Part shown: piece after piece, positions 1 through 10,225 of the stretch
How positions within the stretch are numbered: position 1 is the first letter of the stretch
How the letters are laid out: each line of letters opens with the position of its first letter
NCBI GenBank assembly: GCA_956465555.1
Contig: OY101118.1
Coordinates: 1,819,751-1,883,750 of the forward strand
Source: Nitzschia sp. pyKryTriq1
Lineage: Eukaryota; Bacillariophyta; Bacillariophyceae; Bacillariales; Bacillariaceae
DNA length: 64,000 nt
Direction of reading: 5' to 3'
Position numbers and translations under genes: made by a program
Notes under the pieces: generated by a model
Databases searched by the model: none
What the model saw: only the letters and a program-made list of their open reading frames with translations
Told to the model about the DNA's origin: nothing

Positions 1-708
1 TACTCCCTGCCTTGCACAGCCCTCAAGGATGCCACAGAGAAGACCCCCTCCACCGACACTCACTACAATGGCACCAACAGGAAGTGGAAGCTCTTCGACG
101 ATTTCGTCTACTATCGTGGAATGCCCAGTCCACAACAGAGGATTGTCGTAGGGACTCACGTATTTTGCAGTGCTGTCAGCGTCGACTTGTTCTCGCGCAA
201 GTCGGTCGGCGGCGTTCCAGTTCTCACCATGTACTGTGACCTTGGCACCGAGCGATTCCAATTTGGCAATGACCATAGGTTTGGTCGTTTGGGGAACAAT
301 TACAGACACGGACATGCCCAATCGAAGTCCGACAGTGGCCACGGCCAAACCAGCATTGCCTCCGCTCGAGGATATGAGTCGCTGGGCGCCCTCCTTCTCC
401 AACGCACCACACAAGTGCGCCATACCACGATCTTTAAAAGATCCGGAAGATTGAAGAGCATCCAATTTCAAATAGACTGCTTTTCCGACCAGGGCGCTGA
501 GCGGCGTGGAGTAGATCAAAGGCGTTCTGGAGTATAATCCAATCGCCGAGTCGGCGACTTGAGCAGGAACCATGGAGAGGGGGCAACTACTTCGAAAGAT
601 TGCCAACGAGGGGGGCTGAGGAAAAGCTGCCGTTACCGGAAAGAAAAAAGCGAGACCCAGGAGGGTCACTTGTGCAAGAATACACCGGGATGAGGTTGGG
701 TTCCTCAT
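1..708 (-). CDS. Plastid-targeted L-serine/threonine dehydratase (partial, 3' end outside window)
   Basis: Fold-type II PLP enzyme expected to deaminate L-serine or L-threonine to pyruvate or 2-oxobutyrate. The reading frame is open from ATG 708 to the window edge (236 codons seen). PLP lysine motif SSGSFKDRG places the Schiff-base lysine at about residue 92; the substrate loop SSSGGNAG follows at 112-119 and the phosphate-binding GGGGLL at about 218-223. The first 30 residues are a hydrophobic signal peptide ending VTAAFPQP, matching the signal-peptide plus AAF transit motif of secondary red plastids, so I infer plastid import. A second in-frame Met at residue 46 begins the mature-like part and could give a shorter form. 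No intron is seen. The family (SDS-type versus a larger threonine deaminase) cannot be settled without the C-terminus. Confidence 0.85.
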   Translation of the reverse strand, partial: MRNPTSSRCILAQVTLLGLAFFFPVTAAFPQPPSLAIFRSSCPLSMVPAQVADSAIGLYSRTPLIYSTPLSALVGKAVYLKLDALQSSGSFKDRGMAHLCGALEKEGAQRLISSSGGNAGLAVATVGLRLGMSVSVIVPQTTKPMVIAKLESLGAKVTVHGENWNAADRLAREQVDADSTAKYVSPYDNPLLWTGHSTIVDEIVEELPLPVGAIVVSVGGGGLLCGILEGCARQGV

Positions 709-897
709 TGTGAAAGGTCGGAAATATACTACAAGTAAAACCAAAATCCAACGCGAAACGCAATCCTGCATCCTGCACAGCAAAAAAGAACCGTTGTTTG
801 AAGGCATTGGAAGTCGCCAAGAATCGAACGAGTCAGATGTGCCAGCACGTGTTGGAGAGTGTTGCTCATGATGATTCGAAGGAATCGAATATCGAGA

Positions 898-1415
898 CAC
901 GCGGCGAATGATTCTGTATAATTCTGAAGGATTCGGAGAGAATCGAAGACCCCCGGAAAACATCGGAGAAACGATATGAAGAACGACACACGTTTGACCG
1001 AAAGTACATGAGAAGAAAATAGTAGAGTAGAAGTGCTCATAATTTTAGTAAGCGGACATTACGCTAAAGAGACACGAGAGTTTGTAACACGCTTCGAAGC
1101 GAAAGGTTAAGACGAACCTCGTTTGAAGCAACGTTTCGTTACTGAAATTGATCAACAGATAAGAGCTTGAACACAGAGCTAAGGTAAGAGAGCTGAGTGG
1201 AAATTGTGTCTACCAGTTGCTTGCACGCGGCGAATGATTCTGTATAATTCTGAAGGATTCGGAGAGAATCGAAGACCCCTGGAGAACATCGGAGAAACGA
1301 TATGAAGAACGACACACGTTTGACCAAAAGTACATGAGAAGAAAATAGTAGAGTAGAAGTGCTCATAATTTTAGTAAGTGGACATTACGCTAAAGAGACA
1401 CGAGAGTTTGTAACA
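898..1415 (-). repeat. LTR-like sequence: one 326-bp unit plus a 192-bp partial copy in tandem
   Basis: Positions 898-1089 and 1224-1415 are near-identical (about four substitutions in 192 bp, constant offset 326). Read on the minus strand each copy opens with TGTTACAAACTC, the TG start typical of Copia-type LTRs, and the two lie head to tail with a 134-bp segment between. No protease, integrase or reverse transcriptase ORF lies nearby, so this is a relic. It could also be a plain tandem duplication. Confidence 0.6.
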
Positions 1416-1878
1416 AGCACGTGCGTACTGCTTTGGGTGCCAACGCCATGGTGCTGCGTGTAATTTTCAAACCCCATTTCTGATTCCACCTGGCATAGGG
1501 ATAGACCAATAACATCAATGCAGTCAATAACCGATGCTTTTGGAAACTTGGGCGCCCCCACTACCGTAGTTAGAGACAATCCCTAGAGTCACTGGTGACT
1601 CTAGATATCCCGTTTTGCAGAGCTGCTTCAGGGGAAGTTGGTGACAAAGTCACATATCAGTAACAACAAACTCTACCTAGCGGTTATATACTCTAAAGGT
1701 ATTATAGTAACGTGCTCTTTACTTGGAAAGTTCATCTCTTTGATATTTCTGACTGTAGAGGGGGTCGACTCCAACTTCTTTCACCGACCGAATATTCGAG
1801 TCATTTGGGTCGAATTCTATTCGATTGAGTCAAAACGTCGATTCGGTCCGTCCATCGTGCGCTACAGTAGTAATAGCA

Positions 1879-2101
1879 CGCGATAGCGCTAGTAATAGAC
1901 ATATAAAATAATAAACTACCGTGATAGCGCTAGTAATAGACATTAATTCACATTCGAGCACGCGATAGCGCTAGTAATAGACATTGTTTCATTTTCATTC
2001 ACGCGATAGCGCTAGTAATAGACATTATTTCATTTTCATTCACGCGATAGCGCTAGTAATAGACATTATTTCATTTTCATTCACGCGATAGCGCTAGTAA
2101 T
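1879..2101. repeat. Tandem array, 41-bp period, about 5.5 copies
   Basis: Units start at 1879, 1920, 1961, 2002, 2043 and 2084, exactly 41 bp apart. The first part of each unit (CGCGATAGCGCTAGTAATAG plus ACAT) is almost invariant and contains the palindrome AGCGCT; the second half degrades in the leftmost units (1900-1960) and is near-identical in the later ones. The last copy is cut off inside the core. Confidence 0.9.
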
Positions 2102-2640
2102 GGAGCCGCAGTGGTCTTGACCCAAGGCAGTATCTCAACTGGAGGGAGAAACGCGGAAAAAAAAACCGGATTTGCAGACATTGTCATCCCACTAACCTTT
2201 TTTCAATTGGTTTTTATACGTCCAATAAGGATAGGGTATTGAGTACACTGGCAAGTACACATTTTAGGCGAGGAAATATATACAGACATGAGAATATTTA
2301 AATGATCCTCGGGGAGGTATTAGAAAAGTGATGATAACAACAACGAGGACCAGAAGAATAAGAAAAAGAAGTAAAGGTGGCCAAGAGTCAGAAGACCAAT
2401 ACCCCGGCCGGAACCTAAGGACTCACCAAGCTTAAGGACTCACCAAGCAGTGAATCAAGCAAAGATGACGTAGGCCAAGGTCGGAAAAAAAGAAGAGGGC
2501 AAAGAGGAGCAAACCAAGAAGAAAGAGGAGTTGGTCCCCTTCCCATTGTGATCCCGACTCCTCCACCAAAGCCTCTGACAGGGAGGACCCCAGCAACGAT
2601 GACTGCTCCAACGAATGAGTTTCGCAGTACGAAGTACAAA

Positions 2641-2668
2641 ACAGTACCGGTATAGTACCGGTACGGTT
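2641..2668. promoter_or_regulatory. GTAC/ACCGGT palindrome cluster upstream of the cysteine-rich gene
   Basis: Two ACCGGT hexamers within overlapping GTAC palindromes, about 310 bp upstream of the ATG at 2976. It is a member of the window-wide class described in the findings. The promoter role is inferred from position only. Confidence 0.4.
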
Positions 2669-2975
2669 GGCCCCAGGGGTTCGAGACGCCACAAGGTATT
2701 CGGAGCCCCGCGTCAGCCTATGTATCACGTAGCGACATCGCGAAGACGCGTTCTCGAGCGAATGAATCAGATGAAGTTGATTCATTCGACCAACCCTCCC
2801 CTTAGCGCTTGGCGCACGGTGGCCGCGCGAAGTCGCTTTCCCTCCAAAATTTTGCCCTCTTCATCCATCCAACGGACAAAAAAAAAAGATTGGCAGACGA
2901 TGGACGACTGAACTCTCCTCCTCATCCTCAAAACGAGACGACAACTCCTCCACTATCCATGTTATTAAAGCGACC

Positions 2976-3680
2976 ATGACATTTCAGTCCTCTTTCCTTT
3001 TGTTGCTTGTGGGTGCGTTGTTGTCTTCTTCGAAAGGCGCGTCCTCGTCACCAAAATTTGTCATGGATGTAGAAGGTTCCGTTTTCAACCATCGCCTTCT
3101 GCAGGAGCAATTTTTCAACGGTACAGCAAAATGTTTCTCCACTTTCAGTGACGATAATCTGAACAGGTAACTACATAATCGCCAAAACGATATCTCTGCA
3201 GCGACTCATTTTCTAAACTCGGTATATTTGTATTTGTATTGACTCCATCCGTGAAGGTACTGTACCTTCGATGATACACCCCGTGAAGGAACTTTCTTGG
3301 TTGTTGCGTGTCCGCACTCACGTGGAGAAGATCTCTTAGAGTGCGAATGCACTATCGGTATTGGTCTAGCCGAAGATGCGCCTAACACACCAACGTGCGG
3401 TGAATGTTCCTTCTGCCGAGATGGGACGCTTTTGGTAAGTGTCAAGGCCCTACTCCTACAATGGAAATAACAAGGTTGTGTTTTCTCAGCATTGTTTTGC
3501 ACTTTAATGTAACAGTATAACTGTGACAATGTCGCAAGAGGCACGTGCATTGGAAGGAGTTGTGGGGACGAATGTATAGCTAGTTTGGAGTATGCTGAAT
3601 CGGGAGCTGCATCAGTCAACAATATTGCGGTCCTTGGGGCGCTGATTTCGAGTTTTCTCTCACTATCGTGGGTACACTAA
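2976..3680 (+). CDS. Small secreted cysteine-rich protein, possibly GPI-anchored
   Basis: Family not recognised. Three exons restore one frame of 177 residues: 2976-3166, 3257-3434 and 3516-3680, with GT-AG introns of 90 and 81 bp. Exon 1 begins with a clear signal peptide (residues 1-22, run LLLLVGALLSSS). The middle is rich in cysteine (FDDTPREG, then CPHS, CECT, CGECSFCRDG) and continues with further cysteines in exon 3 (YNCDN, CIGRSCGDEC). The C-terminal 25 residues are a small-residue stretch then a hydrophobic tail ending at the stop, as in GPI-anchor signals. These features suggest a disulfide-bonded cell-surface or secreted protein. Exon joins are supported because all three frames are stop-free only with these sites and the phases match. 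Confidence 0.7.
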
Positions 3681-4691
3681 AAGACCTACCTACTCTTGTC
3701 TGTAGCAGAAATGATACGAGTTAAGTCGCAAACGTCTCTCAAAGCGTAAAAGCTTTTTGTTCTGAAACTAAAGTCAACTAAAGTAGGCGGACCGGACCTA
3801 CTGTAGTTCAAGATGCTCGTTCATGGCGTACTGTCCTTTGTACAGGGCATACGTGTAAGAATATACAATCTACTGATACTGTCTTACCGGTAGCATCTTA
3901 CAAGCACTGTAGAAGTAGTAGACTACGAGTATAGCATATCTTAAAGCAGCGAAAAAGTCCTATGTATAGCAATAGCAATATCTAAATCTTTTTAACGTGG
4001 TCTATCTAGCGCCACGAACAGAGTCCTATGTATAAATTTATAGTAGACTAATACTCCTGGTGCCTGAACAAGTACAGTCAGTAGTCTACTACCGCTGGGC
4101 GAGTACCAGTACCTGTACAGTATCCGTAGTCTACTCATACCTGTACCTGTTACGAAGTATCGAGTTAGTATCGAGTTTGGGGTCTAGTAGTCTACGGTAC
4201 AAGTACCTGGTACCGTACGAAAAGTACTCTACCGGTACGAGTACTATGGTACTCGTGACTCGTTCCTCATGACGACTCTCATCTCCCATGACGACTGTCT
4301 CCTACTGTACTCGTAACTCCTCCGCGCAAATTTTTTGTGTTTTTTTAGTTCTGCGGAGCGGCTGACCGTGGAGAGATCGTCTCCCTTCTCATACATAGAT
4401 GGCGAGCTGTTCTGTTCTGGAGAGAAGCGTAGAGACTATTTTTGTCTACCGTGGAGATCGTCTATGGCGGAGCTTGTTTTCTGTGTTTGAGGAGCCTGGA
4501 AAAATCAGCTGATCTCTTGATTTGATTAAAATATATTATTTACTTGTACGAACACTTCTTTGCATCCTGCATTCTCGTCAAGACAAGAGTTTCGAGAAAA
4601 AAGACGCCACGTCTATTCAGAATTTGAAGACGTGGAAAGCTTGTAAAACGTTGGCTACAATACGAAGTTCTGTACAATACAATCGGCATTT
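3681..4691. other. Intergenic stretch with dense GTAC palindromes
   Basis: No gene seen. 4058-4262 is packed with GTAC, CCGGTAC and AGTACT steps; 4350-4480 holds repeated GGAGAGATCGTCT-like words. The stretch lies upstream of the sirtuin start and probably contains its promoter and 5' UTR. Confidence 0.6.
4058..4262. promoter_or_regulatory. GTAC/ACCGGT palindrome cluster upstream of sirtuin
   Basis: Repeated GTACCTGGTACC, ACCGGT and GAGTACT motifs in about 200 bp, 430 bp before the sirtuin ATG. It is one of the densest examples of the class in the window. Regulatory role is inferred from position. Confidence 0.4.
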
Positions 4692-6116
4692 ATGGGAAAC
4701 ATGGGAAGCGAAGAGGAGATAGACGCACTAGCGCAGCAGGTAAGTTCCATGATCAGCGGTCACGAAAATCATAATTCTTAGGAGAATGTTCTTTTCTAAC
4801 TTCTGTGGTGTTCAGATCGGCAAGTCGCTCAACGTAAAGGACGAGGAAGAGAAGAAAGGTCTCAAACTATTGGCAGAGTGGATCGAGAGGGGGGAGGCTA
4901 AGAACATTTTAGTGCTCTGTGGTGCTGGAGTCTCTGTTAGTGCAGGTGAGAAAGTTTTTATACACGCTGATCTTTCTCCAACAACCGTCACCTAACGTCT
5001 CTTAATCGTAGGCATCCCTGATTTCCGTTCAAAAGGTAAGAAACGAGGATAATGTGGCATATGATGACCAACCTTTTGTTTAAAGCTAGTGGTCTCTCAA
5101 CGCGACATTGCAATCCCAGGCTCAGGACTCTACGATAACCTACAGAAGTATGGCCTGCCCTTTCCCGAGGCAATATTTGATGTGGGATTTTACCGACAGA
5201 AGCCTCAAGCATTTTGTACCTTGGCTAAAGAACTCTGGCCTGGCTTGACGCATTCACCAACGCTGACGCATTCATTCCTCAAGTTGCTTTCAGATAAAGG
5301 GCTTTTGTTGCGGAACTACACGCAGGTAAGGAGAGTAATATCTTGACAGTGCTTTTTTCAGAGAGGATGGATACTAAAAGAAGAATTCCTTAGAATATCG
5401 ATGGGCTTGAGATCCTGTCAGGACTGCCATTAGAAGAAGATAGAGTGATCGAGTGCCATGGCCATTTTCGAACGGCGTCTTGCATCGATTGCCATAAATC
5501 TGCAGATGGGGAAAAGGTGAAAGAGACCATTGTCGAAAAGGGAGCAATTCCTAAGTGCGACAAATGTGGTGGCAACGTAAAACCAGACATTGTCTTCTTT
5601 GGTGAAAGGTACGTGCACACTCGAAATTTGGTTTTCTTTCTGCTCAAGAAATGATACGGACCTAAAGTAGTGCCCACGATTCCACTCACGGTCGTCTGCA
5701 ACAAAAGCTTGCCGGGACGTTTTCATAATTATCTCAAAAAAGATGTGTGGAAAGCAGACTTACTTCTGATCTTGGGCACAAGCTTACAAGTAGCACCGGT
5801 CTCTGCGATCCCGAATATGGTCAACTGCCGTAAAGGTAAGAAACGAGGATGATGTGGCATATGATGACCAATCTTTTGTTTTTAAAGCTAGTGGTCTCTC
5901 AACGCGACATCAGTGTTATTCAACAGGGAACTGGTCCTGGATATGACGAGAGATGATATCTTCATCGAAGGGGATTGTGATGAGAATGTCTCCGAACTTT
6001 GCTCTCTTCTTGGGTGGAAGGATGATCTGATAAAACAGAATGAAAAGACAAAAATAAAGAAAGAGAAAGCTCCAAAAGAAGACAAGAACAATCAGAAGCT
6101 AGCCCACGACCATTAG
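4692..6116 (+). CDS. SIRT2-like NAD-dependent protein deacetylase (class I sirtuin)
   Basis: Removes acyl groups from lysine using NAD+. Seven exons (4692-4739, 4816-4945, 5012-5035, 5120-5325, 5394-5608, 5708-5835, 5914-6116) give 317 residues in a continuous frame. Visible motifs: [16 protein letters not shown] (NAD loop), [19 protein letters not shown] as in SIRT2, QNIDGLE, catalytic His in ECHGHF (about residue 158), zinc cysteines CIDC and CDKC (about 166, 169, 191, 194), [13 protein letters not shown] and [10 protein letters not shown]. The lysine-rich C-terminus resembles a nuclear signal. The start MGNMGSEEE has Gly at position 2, so myristoylation is conceivable. Introns 3 (5036-5119) and 6 (5836-5913) are near-identical copies; intron 3 splices at the AG before GCTCAGG, because the earlier AG leads to a stop. 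Confidence 0.93.
5036..5119 (+). repeat. Duplicated intron, copy 1 (sirtuin intron 3)
   Basis: An 84-bp intron sharing its first about 75 bases with intron 6 of the same gene (two substitutions and a 2-bp indel). The copies diverge only in the last bases before the acceptor. This looks like an introner-type or gene-conversion copy. Confidence 0.9.
5836..5913 (+). repeat. Duplicated intron, copy 2 (sirtuin intron 6)
   Basis: A 78-bp intron, near-identical to intron 3 from the donor GTAAGAAACGAGGAT to ACGCGACAT. The flanking exons share only AAAG before the donor, so the duplication is limited to the intron. Confidence 0.9.
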
Positions 6117-6170
6117 TAAATCTCATTGATGCATTTGTAGTGGATATTGAGGGTACCAGTTTCAGTGTAC

Positions 6171-8109
6171 TTAGAAGGAGGATTCAGATTTGCGTACTAT
6201 GCCAACGCCATGGAATCTCTGATTGTACACGTTTACTAGTACGTTCTGAACGGACGAAACGTTGACGTCTTGCACTTTCAAGGTTGGGCACGATCCTCTT
6301 TCGGCCGGTGGCTCAGTGTCCAGAAGTCCTGCCACCGCTACACCAGCAGCTGAACCAAGATCCATGAACATGTTCTCGATTCGTGCGGAGGAATAGGCAA
6401 CTGATGACGCAGATAGACAAACCGGAACGAGTAGGTTCGCAGCTTGTTGTGCTTTGGCTGGGACCATGACGCCAAATGGGACATCGTAAAATGGAAATGT
6501 GCCACGCATTGGACCATATTTGAAGTCGCTCTCTTCTTTAATTTTTTTACCTGAACCAATATGGGCTCGGAAGAAGCCTTCATTGCGTACCGTGGCTCCT
6601 TTTCCTTTCCTAGCTGTCACCACATGACGACCAACGGTATGTTGATCACTGTGAAGTTATGTTAGTAGATCGAGGTTGAAAACAAAGGGTCCAGTCATTG
6701 CTACTTACAAGGGCCAACAACCCATGGCCACGCCATCGGGTTTGATGCGGGGATTCACGATGTTTCTTTGCGTGAGTACTTGTTGACCAACCAATCGATT
6801 TGATATCCTCACGTATAGCTGTGGAGGGAAGTTGTCGTATAATACATATTCATCTCGACAGTAACCATACCTGTTGGTATCCTTTTTTGTAAAGCGCGGA
6901 ACTCGAGGGTCGTTACTCAAGAAGAACAAAGATCCCTTGATAAAGTATCGATGGGCCTCGGCCATTTTCTGGCGCGTATTATAATCACTCGTCGCCCAAC
7001 CGCGATTGAGACCAGGTTGGTCTGAATTAACAGCCCCTCGCCCACAACAGAACAAGCAGTCAATGTTCCCGGTGACGTTCTCGACTACAGGATCATAGCA
7101 TTGGACGTCTCCAAAGTATGTCAAGGGTGGGCCTGCTGGGTATTGGCCGTTGGCGACCAGAGCTTCAGTTTGCCTCAGAAGCAATAAGAAATCATCAGGG
7201 TCGTATCCCGGTGGCGGGGCAAAGGGTATCTTGTTTCCAGTGGTTTTTGACAAGCAAACAAAATATTCAAACGACATAAGTTTTGAATCGCCACTTCCGT
7301 CCTCTCCCAAAGGTTCTGGGTCAATATATTTCAGCACGGATCCGTTCGCGTAAAAGGGGTTGATCGAAAGATTCTGAAGAGCAAATGATTCCTCTGCACT
7401 GTATTCTCTCACTTGGACACCCGCGAGACTTTCGTTGTATTTCTTTCTTGGCTCGCGTCCAGACGTGTGATCGACATTCGACATTGTCATAAGATCTCCA
7501 TCGTATGAAGCATCTATCACGTAGGAAGCCCTGACTGCAAAGTTGTCACCCCCTTCACATTCAAAATCGATTCGACCGATGCAACCGAGTTCTGGCAACG
7601 ACACCTTCACTGCATGGCATCCAAGAGTGGTGTCAATACTGCTCGATGAATTCAACAGTGTCCAAAAGGCAAGCTCGCTCTCCTTCATTCGCGGAAAAGT
7701 CACCCCGCGCTTGACCCCGTAGAAGTTTGAAACAATTCTGCTCCAGTTACCAGCCAGGCCCGACAGCCCGCATCCACCTTGGTTCATCAACGCAACTCCG
7801 CCAGCGGCTGCCATTCCACCGATCATTTTCAATGGCTCGACAACCTTGACGGCATAAGTTCCACTTTTCGACGCCGTCACGGCGGCAGCAACCTGCAGAC
7901 AGCATTATTTGGACCAAGCGGGATTGTGAGGCCCAAGACGCTTCATTCGATAGACTTTTTCCTAGACGTGGACGTACCCCCGCGGCATTGGCGCCATAGA
8001 CCAGCACGTCATACCGATAGGGGTCGTATTCGAACGAGTGGCGGTCAGATGCGTGGGCTAGCGAGAGCGTTGCAGCTATGACTTGTGCCACTCGAAGAAG
8101 AAGCCACAT
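6171..8109 (-). CDS. Secretory-pathway FAD-dependent oxidoreductase (FAD_oxidored type)
   Basis: Three exons (8109-7978, 7892-6709, 6648-6171) give 597 residues. Residues 1-21 are a signal peptide (MWLLLRVAQVIAATLSLAHA), followed by a Rossmann dinucleotide fold VLVYGANAAGVAAAV, split by intron 1 right after the GANAAG glycines. Further FAD-family features are GGMAAAGGVALMNQGG, SYVIDASYDGDL and the C-terminal RIENMFMDLGSAAGVAVA segment. The substrate cannot be told from sequence; relatives are often annotated only as FAD-dependent oxidoreductases. The start at 8109 is chosen because the upstream codon is TTG. The gene converges on the sirtuin, with 54 bp between their stops. Confidence 0.85.
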
Positions 8110-8808
8110 ATTGCCAGCCAATAGACGATGAATCCTGGATCACGAACATAAAATAATATAATCATTGACACCGAGGCAGACTACTCGTACTTCGTGCAGT
8201 AATAACACTCTCGCGGTTCCATCGTCAATCAGATGAGGACCATATCTGGATCTGGATCACTGCACCCGCCGCACGCCCAAGAGGTGGAAAAGAGCAGTCG
8301 AACCAATCAGTAATTGGGTTGTAGGTTGTACCGGTAGGTTGTACCAGTACACGTACCGCTGGGTAGGTTGTACCGGTAGGTTGTACAGGTAGGTTGTACA
8401 GGTAGGTTGTACAGGTAGGTTGTACTGTACCGGTACCGGTACTGTAGGTTGTCGGCTGTCGCACTCGCGTCCCGTACCAGTACATTCCGTAATACGAGCG
8501 GGAAAGATTTCCTCTCGCTACTAGCTCGACCGTCTCTCCACTACCGGTATACCTGCACAGGTACAGTAGCTAGTGGGAGGTGGGCGACTCTCTCTCTCAG
8601 CTCTATCTACTCTCTCTAGAGAGCAATCCTACATGGATTATCATTGAAGCATGATGTCTACACCAAAGTATCCTATCCGTAACTAAGTTATAAAGATCCA
8701 GAGTTTCTTGCTTCAATTTTCAGGTCTGTAGAAGGCGATTGCTCGTTGTTCAGTCGCAACCAGAAAAGTACCGGTAGAACAAAGACCATGGATGAGAAAT
8801 CTACAACT
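8110..8808. other. Intergenic stretch with tandem GTAGGTTGTAC repeats
   Basis: No gene seen. It lies between the start of the FAD oxidoreductase and the 3' end of the Tim17 gene, and holds the tandem repeat at 8318-8490 and short CT-rich tracts at 8590-8630. Confidence 0.6.
8318..8490. repeat. Short tandem repeat GTAGGTTGTACMGGTAG, GTAC-cluster class
   Basis: A roughly 14-15 bp unit (GGTAGGTTGTACAG / GGTAGGTTGTACCG) is repeated about seven times with GTACCGGTACCGGTAC at the right end. It sits 210-380 bp upstream of the FAD oxidoreductase start, so it is also the upstream GTAC cluster of that gene. Confidence 0.75.
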
Positions 8809-9474
8809 TCAAGCGCTCTGGCTGCCGAAGGGCCACCACCCGCTTTGTGATTCGCCGGGAGAAGACGACGACTCCGTTGTAAATGTTGTGTCAGTTCCAA
8901 GGAAAGAATCGCTTTCCGATGGCAATGGAGGAGGAGCAGTATTGAGGGGATTGCTAGTTCCCGGGCCAGCAATGCTTGGAAACAAACCACCCGCAGTCGG
9001 CGGTGCAGTTGGGTCCATGGCCTGTTGAGCAAGCATGTCGTCGGGCGAAGGAGGAGCCGTCATCTTTGTGAACATGATTCCCATACCCTCAATCAGAGCC
9101 AAAAGAACACCACCAACAAGAGCAGCACTTGCCATTGCCCTTGGTCCGGCACGTGCTGCAAGTACCCCACCAGTTGCTGCACCACTGATGATTGAATTCC
9201 ACGGGTCTTCCTTCTGACGGATCGCGGTCAGGGAGCAATCGCAACAAGCAAAAAGACCACCCCATACGGCAAACTGCCCACCAAGAACTGGCGCTCGCGC
9301 TTGGACAGACGACAGTGCGCCGGCAAAACGAGCCCCAGCTGGGGCCATTCGAGCACCTTTGATGGAATGCCAAATGCCGCCACCAATGTTTCCCATGCAA
9401 AACGCTCCTCCCACATCGTCCACGATTCTCCACGGGCATGGTTCCCGGTCGGCCATTCCAGATTGACGAGGCAT
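8809..9474 (-). CDS. TIM17: Tim17-family subunit of the mitochondrial TIM23 translocase
   Basis: Single exon, 221 residues. It opens with [27 protein letters not shown], the signature start of Tim17, and continues with the four hydrophobic, glycine-rich helices of the Tim17/22/23 family (about residues 18-140: [51 protein letters not shown]). The C-terminal 80 residues are a Pro/Ser-rich tail longer than in yeast or animal Tim17. Role in the family: part of the channel that inserts and imports presequence proteins across the inner mitochondrial membrane. Start chosen at the first ATG; a second Met at residue 7 would leave the motif intact. Confidence 0.93.
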   Translation of the reverse strand: MPRQSGMADREPCPWRIVDDVGGAFCMGNIGGGIWHSIKGARMAPAGARFAGALSSVQARAPVLGGQFAVWGGLFACCDCSLTAIRQKEDPWNSIISGAATGGVLAARAGPRAMASAALVGGVLLALIEGMGIMFTKMTAPPSPDDMLAQQAMDPTAPPTAGGLFPSIAGPGTSNPLNTAPPPLPSESDSFLGTDTTFTTESSSSPGESQSGWWPFGSQSA

Positions 9475-9788
9475 CTTTGTTCTTCAATTCTGTTCAATGC
9501 GAGAAACCTCTTCTTGCCACCTTTTTTGCGTTCTTCAAAGACGGAACCTCCTACTTTACCGGTAGACTGCACGTAGTTTTGATGCTTTAATATGAAGAGA
9601 AGTAGTCTAGATGTTGTTGGAATGGAGACAGTATACAGTTAAACTCTCGTAACGAGAAAGGCGGCGGGAGACCAGAACCAGAGACCAGCGGGCATGCATG
9701 GAGCGGTGGTCGGAGGTTATGTACGAGTATGAGGGCGATTAAAGCTCATGACCCGATGAGGTCATCACGCACTGCTTCGAAACTCGCT

Positions 9789-9905
9789 GTACCAGGTACA
9801 CAGTACACAGTACACACTGATGTATCTACACCCAGTACTTCTGTACATACCTATATCTGTACAGTGTAGGGGGATCTCTTGCTACAGTGTGTACCAACCG
9901 GTGGT
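9789..9905. promoter_or_regulatory. GTAC cluster between divergent Tim17 and NOL6 genes
   Basis: Repeated GTACACAGTACACAGTACAC and further GTAC steps to about 9905, with ACCGGTGGTAC at the right end. Promoter function is inferred from the divergent position. Confidence 0.35.
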
Positions 9906-10088
9906 ACAGGGTCCCCTCTCCTACTGTAGGGATTAGGCGCCTATCTTGTGTGCACAAGAACTGCGCGCAACAAGACGCAACCAACCATTCATTCGTTTTT
10001 GGTTTTTCCGATTTCCGAGATCTTTGTCATCATTCATCATGGATCATCGCGATCAGGGAAATTGAAAATCTCTCTCTACTGCCAGTAG

Positions 10089-10107
10089 AGTGAGTGAGTG
10101 AGTGAGT

Positions 10108-10142
<35 letters not shown>
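10089..10142 (+). repeat. (GTGA)n(GA)n microsatellite
   Basis: About six GTGA units run into about sixteen GA dinucleotides, 84 bp before the NOL6 start codon. An ORF reads through it as Arg-Glu repeats, but I take it as 5' UTR. Confidence 0.9.
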
Positions 10143-10145
<3 letters not shown>

Positions 10146-10225
10146 CATACAAGTTACCGGTAGATCTCTGTCTGCGAAATAGATTTGTGGTACAAGCACT
10201 ATACATTTACGTGTCACCTAGTAGT

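Larger units (their letters stand above)
709..2975. other. Gene-poor stretch of repeats and unique AT-rich DNA
   Basis: No convincing gene on either strand. It holds the LTR-like duplication (898-1415), the 41-bp tandem array (1879-2101) and one GTAC/ACCGGT cluster (2641-2668) that belongs to the upstream region of the gene at 2976. The remainder (1416-1878 and 2102-2640) shows only short random-looking ORFs. Confidence 0.6.
9475..10225. other. Divergent promoter region between Tim17 and NOL6
   Basis: No gene seen. GTAC-rich motifs occur at 9551-9565 and 9789-9870 (GTACACAGTACACAGTAC), an ACCGGT at 10155, and a GTGA/GA microsatellite at 10089-10142. Confidence 0.6.

Noticed and set aside
12-537. 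Overlapping plus-strand ORFs at the left edge
   Set aside because: They are antisense shadows of the dehydratase, whose conserved PLP motifs lie on the minus strand.
1139-1366. 75-codon minus-strand ORF in the LTR-like repeat
   Set aside because: Present only because both repeat copies are open in that frame; no family resemblance.
1879-2101. Possible CRISPR-like regular repeats
   Set aside because: The units are contiguous 41-bp tandem copies without unique spacers, and the sequence is eukaryotic nuclear DNA.
10106-10225. Upstream in-frame ATG of NOL6 giving an Arg-Glu repeat leader
   Set aside because: It translates the GA microsatellite; the ATG at 10226 gives a normal-looking N-terminus.
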